Below are positions 1-8,146 of a stretch of DNA of 42,540 nt, piece by piece. Source of the stretch: Porphyromonas levii DSM 23370 (GTDB lineage: Bacteria; Bacteroidota; Bacteroidia; Bacteroidales; Porphyromonadaceae); the NCBI RefSeq assembly GCF_000379925.1, contig NZ_KB904234.1, positions 1 through 42,540 on the forward strand. Reading direction: 5' to 3'. The position numbers were made by a program, and so were the translations under genes. The first letter of the stretch is position 1, and each line of letters begins with the position of its first letter. The notes under the pieces were generated by a model, which was not told the DNA's origin, searched no databases, and saw nothing but the letters and a program-made list of their open reading frames with translations.

Positions 1-480
1 AAGGAGAGGGAGAGGAGAGGGAAACAAACAATTGGAAACATTCAGTAGCGAGCTAACCAAATAGCCCGCTGGCAATCTCGTGTCCCAAAGTGTACCCATT
101 TACAATAATTGTGGTATTCAGTAGCTTATAAATAGATAAAAAAGACAAAGACCAATCTCCAAAACAGCCAAACACCTCCCAAAATACAGCAAAGAGCACC
201 CCAAAGTACCCCCAAATACTACCCCCAACAGCGCCGATCTATACTTTGCGGAATCTAGGCTAGCGCAACCAGGGAAATTTTTCCCTAGAAATAAATTTAT
301 TTTTCTGTACAAATAAAAATATTTATTCCTAGAAATAAATATTTTTATCTCTAGGAATAAATTTGCCTTATTGCGGTCGTCGTAAAGACTGAGACCGCTC
401 GCCAATATTTGGAATAAGCTATGTGCTGTATTTGCACTGCCTTGTGCTAGATGTTACGAGTCTAACCTGAGGGGGCAAAT
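1..480. other. Intergenic region without a convincing gene
   Basis: No credible coding region is visible. It begins with a purine-rich stretch (1-24) of unknown role. It contains the AT-rich palindrome array at 277-362 and a short inverted repeat GCGGTC / GACCGC near 373-397. A minus-strand open frame over 118-405 runs straight through the palindrome array and is treated as spurious. Confidence 0.6.
277..362. repeat. AT-rich array of four 20-base palindromes, 22-base period
   Basis: Four near-palindromic 20-base units lie at 277-296, 299-318, 321-340 and 343-362, each followed by a 2-base linker. Unit centres are CTAG, GTAC, CTAG and CTAG, at 286.5, 308.5, 330.5 and 352.5, exactly 22 bases apart. 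The array is an inverted copy of the one at 34862-34947; 37 bases (290-326) are identical to the complement of 34898-34934. Function is unknown. Confidence 0.85.
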
Positions 481-894
481 TTAGTTGTATTTTCTATCTA
501 GTATCTCTTTCATCACTACGGCAGTGCGGAGCTTTTGTTGGATGTTACTATCTAGGTCTAGGATGTCTTTGGCTAAAGGATTACTCTTGCCTGCCTCTTT
601 GGAGTCTAGAACTTCCACCATCAGTTTCCCTCCCTCTATCTCTGTGAGGACATCTAGGCTCTGGTAGTTTGTGGTGGGAGTAATCTCTTTGGGGGTGGGC
701 AAGGTATTATTTAGTTTCATGTGCGCCTCTTCTCGCCATGCCTCTAGCTGGGCATCACGTTTGGCGTTATGCTCTGCTGCTTCCTCCATATCCTCTCTCT
801 CTCGCTCCTGATGCTCTTCTATTATCTTTTTAAGTCCGTCGGAGCCCTTCTTGAAGATGAAGAAGATGATAGCAACCCATATTATCCAACTCAT
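481..894 (-). CDS. Small membrane-anchored protein with charged helix, function unknown
   Basis: This is a 137-residue protein that I do not recognise. Residues 2-14 are hydrophobic (WIIWVAIIFFIF) and probably form a single N-terminal membrane anchor or uncleaved signal. Residues 16-60 are very rich in Glu, Arg, Lys and Ala and look like a long amphipathic helix or coiled coil. The C-terminal half is soluble-looking, with a Leu/Asp-rich stretch. It is transcribed away from miaB; a leftward TAnnTTTG box with a matching upstream TTTG (941-972) sits 47 bases before the ATG. The short anchor plus charged helix resembles small phage-shock or envelope-associated proteins, but that is shape only, not homology. 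Confidence 0.7.
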   Translation of the reverse strand: MSWIIWVAIIFFIFKKGSDGLKKIIEEHQEREREDMEEAAEHNAKRDAQLEAWREEAHMKLNNTLPTPKEITPTTNYQSLDVLTEIEGGKLMVEVLDSKEAGKSNPLAKDILDLDSNIQQKLRTAVVMKEILDRKYN

Positions 895-927
895 ATTATT
901 ATGTTCTGTCTGTCAAGTTGTTTTTGG

Positions 928-935
928 TATCTTTG
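928..935 (+). promoter_or_regulatory. Bacteroidetes -7 box upstream of miaB
   Basis: TATCTTTG matches the TAnnTTTG consensus of the Bacteroidetes primary sigma factor and lies about 50 bases before the miaB ATG. A weak TTCTG at 904-908 is at roughly the right distance for the -33 element. It interleaves with a leftward promoter at 941-972. Confidence 0.55.
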
Positions 936-940
936 TTTCT

Positions 941-972
941 CAAAGTTAGCTAAATAGTATGGGCTGACCAAA
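941..972 (-). promoter_or_regulatory. Leftward promoter for the small membrane protein gene
   Basis: Read on the minus strand this is TTTG (969-972), 20 bases, then TAACTTTG (941-948), an exact match to the Bacteroidetes TTTG-N19-21-TAnnTTTG layout. It lies 47 bases before the ATG at 894. Confidence 0.6.
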
Positions 973-985
973 TAGATGTCAAATA

Positions 986-2362
986 ATGAACGATAAGATA
1001 ATAGATAATAGCGAACAGTCTAAGCTCCTATATATGGAGACCTATGGCTGCCAAATGAATGTAGCTGACTCCGAAGTCGTGTATGCGATAATGGAAACCA
1101 TAGGCTACGGTATGACGGAGCGCATGGAGGATGCCGATGTGGTGTTTCTTAATACCTGCTCGGTGCGAGACAACGCAGAGCAAAAGGTGATTAACCGACT
1201 AGAGCAGATAGATGGTATTCGCCGGAAGCACCGCCCTGGGATGATTATTGGCGTGCTTGGGTGTATGGCAGAACGTGTTAAGGAGCGTTTAATAGACGAA
1301 CACCATGCCGATGTGGTTGTAGGCCCCGACTCATATCTCGATCTACCTAACCTTATAGGAGCTGCCGAGGCTGGAGAGAAGGCTATGAATGTGGAGCTCT
1401 CTACCAACGAGACCTACAAGGATGTGATTCCGCTAAAGCTAGATGGCGTACATATCTCGGGTTTTATCTCCATCATGAGGGGATGCAATAAGTTCTGTAG
1501 CTATTGTATTGTGCCATATACTCGTGGTCGTGAGCGGAGTAGGGAGGTGAAGAGTATCCTCAATGAACTGGAGGAGATGAAACGCCTTGGCTATAGGGAG
1601 GTGATTCTGCTGGGGCAGACGGTCAATTCGTATCGGTATGAATCGCCAGAAGGGGAGGTAGTAGACTTCCCGAGGCTTTTGGAGCTCTTGGCTACAGCTG
1701 CGCCTAATATGCGCATCCGATTTACCTCTCCTCACCCCAAGGATATGACCGATGAGACCATTCAGATGATGGCTAAGTATCCTAATATCTGCAAGCATAT
1801 CCACTTGCCTCTGCAGAGCGGTAGCAATACGGTTCTCAAGGCTATGCGTAGAGGTTATACTCGGGAGTGGTTTTTAGATAGAGTGGCAAAGATAAGGGAG
1901 TTGATACCTGATTGTGGTATTTCTACTGATATCTTCTGTGGTTTTCATGCCGAAGGAGAGGCGGAGTTTGAGGAGACGTTAAGTATTATGCGGGAGATTC
2001 GGTTCGACTCCGCTTTCCTCTTTAAGTATTCGGAGCGTCCTGGGACATACGCTGCAAAGCATCTTGAAGATCATGTGCCTGAAGAGGTGAAGCTAGAGCG
2101 CTTGCAAAGGATGATAGATCTGCAGCAGGAGATACAGGCAGAGAGTAATAAGGAGGATATAGGGAAAGAGTTTACGGTGTTGGTAGAGGGCTTCTCTAAG
2201 AAAAGTAGGGAGCAATACTATGGTAGGACACAACAAAATAAGGTGGTCGTTTTTGATAAGCAACAGCATCGTATAGGCGAATTTGTTCGAGTAGTGGTAG
2301 ATGAGGTGTCGAGCGCTACGCTTATGGGGCATGCCATAGAGTCTAACCAAGTACTGATATAA
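986..2362 (+). CDS. miaB: MiaB, tRNA methylthiotransferase
   Basis: Radical-SAM enzyme that adds the 2-methylthio group to N6-isopentenyladenosine at position 37 of tRNAs reading UNN codons. All parts of the family are visible in 458 residues. The N-terminal UPF0004 domain has cysteines C22, C58 and C93, which ligate the auxiliary [4Fe-4S] cluster. The radical SAM motif CNKFCSYC has C167, C171 and C174. A C-terminal TRAM-like domain occupies roughly residues 385-455. Length is normal for the family. The rmlB gene starts 5 bases after the stop, so the two are probably cotranscribed from the TATCTTTG promoter at 928. Confidence 0.96.
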   Translation: MNDKIIDNSEQSKLLYMETYGCQMNVADSEVVYAIMETIGYGMTERMEDADVVFLNTCSVRDNAEQKVINRLEQIDGIRRKHRPGMIIGVLGCMAERVKERLIDEHHADVVVGPDSYLDLPNLIGAAEAGEKAMNVELSTNETYKDVIPLKLDGVHISGFISIMRGCNKFCSYCIVPYTRGRERSREVKSILNELEEMKRLGYREVILLGQTVNSYRYESPEGEVVDFPRLLELLATAAPNMRIRFTSPHPKDMTDETIQMMAKYPNICKHIHLPLQSGSNTVLKAMRRGYTREWFLDRVAKIRELIPDCGISTDIFCGFHAEGEAEFEETLSIMREIRFDSAFLFKYSERPGTYAAKHLEDHVPEEVKLERLQRMIDLQQEIQAESNKEDIGKEFTVLVEGFSKKSREQYYGRTQQNKVVVFDKQQHRIGEFVRVVVDEVSSATLMGHAIESNQVLI

Positions 2363-2367
2363 GCATT

Positions 2368-3441
2368 ATGTCTGGGATTAATTATAAGAAAGTAGTCGCA
2401 GTAACTGGGGGCGCAGGGTTTATTGGATCCAATTTCTTGCTAACTATGGTGCCTGAATATCCGGAGTACCTATTTGTCAATGTCGATGCGCTAACCTATG
2501 CAGGTAGTTTAGCGAATCTGAAAGGGATTGAGGGTGCTGAGAATTACTGCTTTGAGCGTGTGGATATCTCTAAGATAGAGGAGGTACGGGCGCTTTTTGC
2601 CAAATATCCGATTACTAATGTGGTAAACTTCGCTGCCGAAAGTCACGTTGATAGGAGTATTCTGGGACCTCTCCCTTTTGTGTACACTAACGTGGTGGGG
2701 ACGGTAAATCTACTACAAACTGCGTATGAGGCGTGGAAGGGAGATTTTTCCAATAAGCGTTTCTTTCAAGTAAGTACGGATGAAGTCTATGGTTCTCTCG
2801 CTCATGATGAGCACGCCTTTATCGAGCAGAATAGGTATGAACCACACTCTCCATACTCTGCTAGTAAGGCGAGTGCCGACCACTTTGTGCGTGCTTATCA
2901 CGACACTTTTGGGATGCCTACTTTGATTAGTAATTGTAGCAATAACTATGGACCACTCCAGTTTCCCGAGAAGTTGATTCCGCTGGTGATTCGCAATATT
3001 ATTGATCAAAAGCCTATCCCTGTGTATGGGGATGGCTCTCAGGTTCGTGATTGGCTTTACGTGCTGGATCATGTAAGGGCTATTGAGTGCATTATGATTA
3101 AGGGAAAGCCTGGGGAGACTTATAATATAGGTGGAAATAACGAGTTGAGGAATATTGACCTCGTTAAGCTATTAATAAGGTCGGTCGATAGTATTCTAGG
3201 TCACCCTGAGGGGCACTCTCTAGGTTTGATTACTTTTGTCGCAGATCGCCCAGGTCACGATGTACGTTATGCGATTGACTCACGTAAGATCTCTCATCAG
3301 TTAGGTTGGCAACCAAGTGTGACGGTAGAGGAAGGGATGCAGCGCACGGTGGCTTGGTATCTGAAGCACCAAGACTGGCTGGAGTATGTCACGAGCGGTG
3401 ACTACCAAAGCTATTACGAACAGCAATACGGCAATAGATAG
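2368..3441 (+). CDS. rfbB: dTDP-glucose 4,6-dehydratase (RmlB)
   Basis: Second enzyme of dTDP-L-rhamnose synthesis, converting dTDP-glucose to dTDP-4-keto-6-deoxyglucose in the cytoplasm using bound NAD. It is an extended short-chain dehydrogenase of 357 residues. The Rossmann motif GGAGFIG is at residues 14-20, the substrate loop contains STDEVYG, and the catalytic pair Y163/K167 is in YSASK. It follows miaB by 5 bases and ends in a hairpin terminator. rmlA lies about 0.5 kb away on the opposite strand, so this is a split rhamnose locus. rmlC and rmlD are not in the window. Confidence 0.95.
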   Translation: MSGINYKKVVAVTGGAGFIGSNFLLTMVPEYPEYLFVNVDALTYAGSLANLKGIEGAENYCFERVDISKIEEVRALFAKYPITNVVNFAAESHVDRSILGPLPFVYTNVVGTVNLLQTAYEAWKGDFSNKRFFQVSTDEVYGSLAHDEHAFIEQNRYEPHSPYSASKASADHFVRAYHDTFGMPTLISNCSNNYGPLQFPEKLIPLVIRNIIDQKPIPVYGDGSQVRDWLYVLDHVRAIECIMIKGKPGETYNIGGNNELRNIDLVKLLIRSVDSILGHPEGHSLGLITFVADRPGHDVRYAIDSRKISHQLGWQPSVTVEEGMQRTVAWYLKHQDWLEYVTSGDYQSYYEQQYGNR

Positions 3442-3452
3442 TAAGAAGAGAG

Positions 3453-3490
3453 CGAGCCTGAGGAGGATCACCTTAGGCTCGTTTTATTTT
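3453..3490 (+). terminator. Rho-independent terminator after rmlB
   Basis: Arms 3453-3463 and 3471-3481 form an 11-base stem with one G-T pair and a 7-base loop, followed by GTTTTATTTTT. Its left arm shares CGAGCCTGAGGA with the tRNA-Pro terminator hairpin nearby. Confidence 0.8.
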
Positions 3491-3629
3491 TCGGTTGTAT
3501 GTTAGGCGCGAGGTTGTGTCGGTTGCTTTATGTATGGCGGTTGGGGGTTGGTAAAGTAAGGAGGGGGTGTTGCGAGTATGGTGTTTGGTACTCTTATGCG
3601 CTGCAGTCTGGGATAGTACGATAGGGTAT

Positions 3630-3664
3630 AAAAGAAAACGAGCCTGAGGATTTCCTCAAGCTCG
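3630..3664 (-). terminator. Terminator of tRNA-Pro
   Basis: Read on the minus strand, arms 3654-3664 and 3639-3649 pair over 11 bases with one mismatch and a 4-base loop. The T-rich run GTTTTCTTTTAT follows. It sits just downstream of the tRNA 3' end. Confidence 0.7.
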
Positions 3665-3675
3665 ATTCACTTGTG

Positions 3676-3750
3676 TCGGGGTGGTGGGATTCGAACTCAC
3701 GACCCCCTGGTCCCAAACCAGGTGCGCTAACCGGACTACGCTACACCCCG
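3676..3750 (-). tRNA. tRNA-Pro (anticodon TGG)
   Basis: On the minus strand the sequence folds into a standard cloverleaf. The acceptor stem is CGGGGTG/CACCCCG with discriminator A. The anticodon stem CCTGG/CCAGG encloses the loop TTTGGGA, whose anticodon TGG reads CCA. The T-arm contains GTTCGAATC. CCA is not encoded. The gene is single and has its own promoter (3789-3820) and terminator (3630-3664). Confidence 0.95.
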
Positions 3751-3788
3751 ATAAGTCCTGCATTCAAGTCTTTCTCTCGTTTGCGATG

Positions 3789-3820
3789 CAAAGGTACATA
3801 GAATATTTTAATCTACCAAA
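3789..3820 (-). promoter_or_regulatory. Promoter of tRNA-Pro
   Basis: On the minus strand, TTTG (3817-3820), 20 bases, then TACCTTTG (3789-3796), about 40 bases before the tRNA 5' end. This is a near-ideal Bacteroidetes promoter. Confidence 0.75.
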
Positions 3821-3931
3821 CATTTCTGCCCATTTCCCTAAGAAAATCTTTCTCTGTGTGCCTATTTCTATCCTATAATGTACTCTAATAAGAGGTCTAT
3901 CGTACTCAATATATTGTGTATCTGTATCTTA

Positions 3932-3963
3932 AAGAAAAGTGTGCTCTAGAGCACACTTTTCTT
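3932..3963 (-). terminator. Terminator after rmlA (32-base perfect palindrome)
   Basis: 3932-3947 and 3948-3963 are exact reverse complements with no spacer, centred on CTCTAGAG. The arm ends in a run of A/T. It lies 12 bases after the rmlA stop and probably terminates the CoA transferase-lipoprotein-rmlA operon. Being perfectly symmetric, it could also act on rightward transcripts. Confidence 0.7.
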
Positions 3964-3975
3964 AGATTTTATGCT

Positions 3976-4851
3976 CTACTCCGCTATTAAGTGGAGTAGG
4001 TACTTGGCATACTCGCTCCCTTTGTACTTCTCGGCAGTAGCGCGTATGCTTTCGGCATTGAGCCACCCTTTGTTTAGGGCTATCTCCTCGAGGTTAGCTA
4101 CCTGTAGTCCTTGACGGCGCTCTATGGCACGAATAAATTCGCTTGCCTCATGTAGGGACTCGAAGGTTCCAGTGTCTAGCCAAGCAAATCCACGTCCGAG
4201 AGGTTCGACAGCAAGCCTATTCTCACCTAGGTATAGCTGGTTTACCGTGGTAATCTCTAGCTCACCACGGGCAGATGGTTTTACTTTTCTGGTTACCTCT
4301 ACTACATCGTTAGGATAGAAGTAGAGCCCTACTACAGCATAGTTACTCTTGGGTTCTGTGGGTTTCTCTTCTATAGAGAGCACCTTGAAATCTTGGTTAA
4401 ACTCTACCACACCATACCTTTCGGGGTCGCTTACATAGTAGGAGAATACTACTGCCTCACGCTCCTCCTTAACCCTTCTTAATGCCTCCTTAAGCGTGCG
4501 GTCGAAAGACTGGCCATAGAAGATATTATCACCGAGGATCAGGCAAGCGTCTTCACCGGCGAGGAAATCCTCTGCTAGGAGAAAGGCTTGAGCAATCCCC
4601 TCAGGTCGTTCCTGTACGATGTAAGATAGAGAGATACCGAAACGGCTTCCATCGCCTAGTAACTTCTTGAAGAGTGCTTGGTCATCCGGCGTGGTAATGA
4701 TTAATATCTCTCTTATCCCTGCCAACATCAGTACTGATATGGGGTAGTAGACGAGTGGTTTGCCATAGACGGGCAAGAGTTGTTTGGAAAATGGGATTGT
4801 CGCAGGGTATAGCCGAGTCCCTGATCCTCCTGCTAGTACGATTCCTTTCAT
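3976..4851 (-). CDS. rfbA: Glucose-1-phosphate thymidylyltransferase (RmlA)
   Basis: First enzyme of dTDP-rhamnose synthesis: dTTP plus glucose-1-phosphate gives dTDP-glucose and pyrophosphate. The 291-residue length is typical. The N-terminal nucleotidyltransferase signature [13 protein letters not shown] (residues 6-18) is followed by [23 protein letters not shown] and the [14 protein letters not shown] region are also conserved. It is the last gene of a three-gene minus-strand run, 2 bases after the thioredoxin-like lipoprotein gene, and ends in a palindromic terminator. The partner rmlB is convergent with it on the other side of tRNA-Pro. Confidence 0.95.
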   Translation of the reverse strand: MKGIVLAGGSGTRLYPATIPFSKQLLPVYGKPLVYYPISVLMLAGIREILIITTPDDQALFKKLLGDGSRFGISLSYIVQERPEGIAQAFLLAEDFLAGEDACLILGDNIFYGQSFDRTLKEALRRVKEEREAVVFSYYVSDPERYGVVEFNQDFKVLSIEEKPTEPKSNYAVVGLYFYPNDVVEVTRKVKPSARGELEITTVNQLYLGENRLAVEPLGRGFAWLDTGTFESLHEASEFIRAIERRQGLQVANLEEIALNKGWLNAESIRATAEKYKGSEYAKYLLHLIAE

Positions 4852-4853
4852 GA

Positions 4854-5774
4854 TTAACGGTTGTCGAGATAATTTTCGATATCCTGAGGGAAAGTATCCT
4901 TAAGTATTACCTTTTTCTCCTTATCTAGGAGGTAAAGGGTGGGGAGCGCTTTGAGGTCGTAGAGGCTTTCGTTCCAAATGACACCATCAGCATTATAGCC
5001 AGCGGTGGCGAAGTCTGGGACAATGCTGAGTTTACTGAGCCACTCTTCCACGTCGTCTTGGGCGTAGATGCAAAGTACCTTTAGCCCTTTTTTTACTGCA
5101 CTCTTGATGATGTTGCTTGTCCCAATGTACTCCATAAACTTCTGGCATGTACCGCAGTCGGGATTGTAAAACATCAGAAGCAGCTCATAGCCCTTAAAGC
5201 TATTGTAGAGGGTGTGTTTGCTGCCGTCAGCCGTTTGGTAGGTAAAGTCCTCAGCAGGAAAACCGACTTTGTTTCTATTGAAGAGCGCCTTGCGGTCTTC
5301 AAGTCGAACTTGATCCGCAGTATCTAGGAGCCCTTGTTTATTGGCTTCTTCCATTACAAGGAGGTATCTCTCCTCATTAAATATAGGGGAATTGGGATGA
5401 CCTAGGTAGTTTGCTCCAATCTCCAAGGCTATAGAGTCCATAGCTGGGGTGGCAAGGTTAAAGAAAGTGTCCATCGTTCGGCGTTGAACCTCCTCATCGG
5501 CATTGTTTCCGATGGCATATAAGTCGGAAAGCCATTCTTCCCTAGCCCTGTCATTGGCGAACATATCGGGGGTTATCTCCTCCACGCCCTCAAAGAGACC
5601 GCCGAGCATATATCCAGCCCTTTCAGTGGGGTCTGTCATGATAGCCGGAGGGGTAGGCATCTCGGGTGCTTGCGCAGAAGACTTCTTGTCTTCGCTTTTA
5701 GAACCGCCACACGCCCCTAGTAGCAGTGCTATTAGGAGCGTGAGGGAGCTTACTTTCAATGTATTGAAGTTCAT
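4854..5774 (-). CDS. Thioredoxin-like lipoprotein (DUF5106-type)
   Basis: A 306-residue envelope protein. The N-terminus has a lipoprotein signal ending in LLLGAC, with lipidated C22, then a Ser/Pro/Lys-rich linker. Residues about 45-165 are helical and match the shape of the DUF5106 region of Bacteroidetes thiol proteins. The C-terminal thioredoxin fold has the redox motif CGTC at C207-C210 (after FYNPD) and the expected cis-proline at P278 ([10 protein letters not shown]). It probably reduces or oxidises thiols at the cell surface or in the periplasm; the substrate is unknown. It overlaps the CoA transferase stop by 4 bases, so it is cotranscribed with it, although no functional link is obvious. 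Confidence 0.85.
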   Translation of the reverse strand: MNFNTLKVSSLTLLIALLLGACGGSKSEDKKSSAQAPEMPTPPAIMTDPTERAGYMLGGLFEGVEEITPDMFANDRAREEWLSDLYAIGNNADEEVQRRTMDTFFNLATPAMDSIALEIGANYLGHPNSPIFNEERYLLVMEEANKQGLLDTADQVRLEDRKALFNRNKVGFPAEDFTYQTADGSKHTLYNSFKGYELLLMFYNPDCGTCQKFMEYIGTSNIIKSAVKKGLKVLCIYAQDDVEEWLSKLSIVPDFATAGYNADGVIWNESLYDLKALPTLYLLDKEKKVILKDTFPQDIENYLDNR

Positions 5775-7267
5775 TTCTTATACTTGCTAAAGTCTGCGTT
5801 CTTCATGGAACCAGTCTCCTTGAACTGGCGGTGGAATTCGAAGCAGGCATCTAAGTGCATCTTGGTCTGTCCTTGAGGAGCAATCTCTAGGTACTCACGT
5901 AGCTTCTCCCTGTAGTCTGGGTGTACCACCTTATTGATAATCTCCTCGGCACGCTGTCTTGGAGACTTCCCGCGAAGGTCTGCAATACCGTATTCGCTGA
6001 TTATAATCTTCACAGAGTGTTCCGAGTGATCCAGGTGCGATACCATAGGCACGAAGCAACTGATATCACCATTCTTCGCTACCGATGGAGTCGTAAAGAT
6101 GGATAGATACCCTGAGCGAGTAAAGTCGCCAGATCCACCAATACCATTCATCATCTTGGTACCGAGGACATGGGTAGAGTTGATATTACCATAGATGTCT
6201 GCCTCTAGAGCCGTGTTGATAGCAATGATACCAATGCGGCGTGCTACCTCTGGGTTGTTGGAGTACTCTAGTGGGCGGAGAAGAATCTTATCCTTGAAGA
6301 AGTCAAGGTTGCCGTATATCTTCTGGATGCATTCACGAGAGACCGAAAGAGAACAACCTGAAGCAAACTTCACTTTACCCTTCTCCATCAGGGTGATTAC
6401 TGCGTCCTGGATCACCTCTGTATAGACATTAAAGGCTGGTATATGCTCATTCTCACCCATGGCTCCGAGCACTGCATTGGCTACATTACCTACACCGCTC
6501 TGCACTGGTAGGAAGTCACAGGGGATGCGCTCTGCCTTCATTTCCTCCTCGAAGAACTTAGCCACATTGGCTCCAATCGCTTTGGTCACTTCGTCTAGCG
6601 GAGCAAATGCAGAGTCGTCATTAGGCTCAGAGGTCTTAACTACGGCTACAATCTTAGCGGGGTCTACCTTTACACACTCCTGCCCTACGCGATCGTGTGG
6701 GTCAAGTACCGCTATAGCCTCACGATGAGGAGGGTCTTGAAGCTCGTAGATATCGTGCATGCCACGGATAGCCTTAGGATGGCGGTCGTTGAGCTCCACA
6801 ATAATCTTATCTGCAAGACGACAAATGGTAGGCGTGATACCCACACCAGTGGTAGGGACAATCTCACCATCCTCCGTTACCTCGGCAGCCTCCACGATAG
6901 CAATATCTATCTTGCCCAAGAAACCATACCTGATTTCCTGAGCGAGCATCGATAGGTGCATATCGAAGTAATCAGTCTCTCCGTTATTGATTAGGTTGCG
7001 AAGATCATTGTTGGACTGGTATGGGGTGCGGAACTTCACTGCATTTGCTCTTGCAAGCTCACCATCTAGCCTATCGCCAGTAGATGCTCCAGTAAACATT
7101 CCAATCTTGAATGGTCTTCCCGCCTCGTGCTCAGCCTTGGCATGGCGAGCGATAGCCGCAGGTACTACCTTAGGGCAACCTGCAGGGGTAAAACCACTAA
7201 ATCCAACATTGTCATCGTGTCTTACAAACTGCGCTGCTTCGTCAGCGGTCATAAATTTTAGCGCCAT
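5771..7267 (-). CDS. Succinate/acetate CoA-transferase family protein
   Basis: Acetyl-CoA hydrolase/transferase family enzyme of 498 residues, the length of succinyl-CoA:acetate CoA-transferases (Cat1/AarC type). Such enzymes move CoA between succinyl-CoA and acetate or propionate, the end step of succinate/propionate fermentation. Visible motifs are the substrate loop QSGVGNVANA (256-265), the catalytic glutamate E284 in VYTEVIQD, and the C-terminal GNINSTH and GIGGSGDF segments. It is the first gene of the operon with the thioredoxin-like lipoprotein and rmlA. A promoter box lies at 7314-7321. The exact acid substrate cannot be read from sequence alone. Confidence 0.9.
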   Translation of the reverse strand: MALKFMTADEAAQFVRHDDNVGFSGFTPAGCPKVVPAAIARHAKAEHEAGRPFKIGMFTGASTGDRLDGELARANAVKFRTPYQSNNDLRNLINNGETDYFDMHLSMLAQEIRYGFLGKIDIAIVEAAEVTEDGEIVPTTGVGITPTICRLADKIIVELNDRHPKAIRGMHDIYELQDPPHREAIAVLDPHDRVGQECVKVDPAKIVAVVKTSEPNDDSAFAPLDEVTKAIGANVAKFFEEEMKAERIPCDFLPVQSGVGNVANAVLGAMGENEHIPAFNVYTEVIQDAVITLMEKGKVKFASGCSLSVSRECIQKIYGNLDFFKDKILLRPLEYSNNPEVARRIGIIAINTALEADIYGNINSTHVLGTKMMNGIGGSGDFTRSGYLSIFTTPSVAKNGDISCFVPMVSHLDHSEHSVKIIISEYGIADLRGKSPRQRAEEIINKVVHPDYREKLREYLEIAPQGQTKMHLDACFEFHRQFKETGSMKNADFSKYKK

Positions 7268-7313
7268 GATATATCTGTATCTATGCTAATGAATATATGT
7301 AGATTATCTGTGA

Positions 7314-7321
7314 CAAATGTA
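7314..7321 (-). promoter_or_regulatory. -7 box upstream of CoA transferase
   Basis: On the minus strand TACATTTG matches TAnnTTTG and lies 46 bases before the ATG at 7267. No clear -33 element is seen. It falls in the 78-base gap after the fetB stop. Confidence 0.5.
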
Positions 7322-7345
7322 GCTATTCTTTTCGACATTAGCGTC

Positions 7346-8146
7346 TTAGCCCTTCTTCTTTTTCGTGAAAGTCTCAGGGCGGAGTAAGCCATACCCATCT
7401 AAGGACTGGTGGATAGCGATATTGAGGACAAGGACTATCGATATAGTGGAGCACACGAGGTGCAAAACCATAATCATTATCTGGTATCGGATGGCTACAT
7501 TTGGGGAACTACCGCCTAGGATTTGTCCTACCAAGGTGCCAGGCATAGAGACCAGCCCCATCACTGCCATCGAAGCTATTGTAGGGGTAAAGGCGGTATG
7601 AAGGGCACCCCGAATAAATGGACGAGTAGCCTCTTCCCTATTTGCTCCATTACAAAGCATATAGTGGTAGTAGCGTTCTCCGGTGCTAAGCCCTTGGAAA
7701 AGGGCATTGAGCCCAAGGACGTTGCTCCCTAGGATATTGCCCATCAGGCTACCACACATAGGGATGAAGTATCGGCTCTCAAAGAGATAGTCGAGCTGTA
7801 CCACAAATCTTAGGAAGTACATTATCACCACAAATACCGCAAAGAGTATGGAAGCATATATCCCAGGAAGGAAAATCTTCTTATTCAGATCCACCCTTCC
7901 TATCATCTCTATGCTGCAAACACCCACCATGATGAGTAGCCATACAATATTGATCCAAGCGTTATTCCACTCAAAGAGGTACTTGAGATAGAACCCAACC
8001 AGAAAAAGCTGCACTACCATGCGGATTGCAGAGAGGGTGATAGACATCGCTTGTCCCGTATTGTAGTAGATGTGTACAGCTATTGGGATGAGCAGTAGGC
8101 ATAAGCCTATCACGAGATTGGGTATAGAAATGTCCGCTGTATTCAT
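7346..8146 (-). CDS. fetB: ABC exporter permease, FetB family
   Basis: UPF0014/FetB-type inner-membrane permease of 266 residues with about seven hydrophobic segments. The family hallmark region is clear: NGANREEATRPFIRGALHTAFTPTIASM and then VSMPGTLVGQILGGSSPNVAIRYQ. In E. coli, FetAB exports iron and helps resist oxidative stress, and similar pairs are implicated in metal export. The gene overlaps the upstream ATPase gene by 4 bases (ATGA), so the two form one transporter operon. Metal specificity is inference. Confidence 0.9.
   Translation of the reverse strand: MNTADISIPNLVIGLCLLLIPIAVHIYYNTGQAMSITLSAIRMVVQLFLVGFYLKYLFEWNNAWINIVWLLIMVGVCSIEMIGRVDLNKKIFLPGIYASILFAVFVVIMYFLRFVVQLDYLFESRYFIPMCGSLMGNILGSNVLGLNALFQGLSTGERYYHYMLCNGANREEATRPFIRGALHTAFTPTIASMAVMGLVSMPGTLVGQILGGSSPNVAIRYQIMIMVLHLVCSTISIVLVLNIAIHQSLDGYGLLRPETFTKKKKG

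Noticed and set aside
118-405. Minus-strand 95-residue open frame
   Set aside because: It runs directly through the AT palindrome array and its composition (FLEIKIFISRNKYFYLYRK) is just the translated repeat; no promoter or family resemblance.
3681-3878. Plus-strand 65-residue open frame across tRNA-Pro
   Set aside because: Begins inside the tRNA gene, on its complementary strand, and continues into AT-rich spacer.
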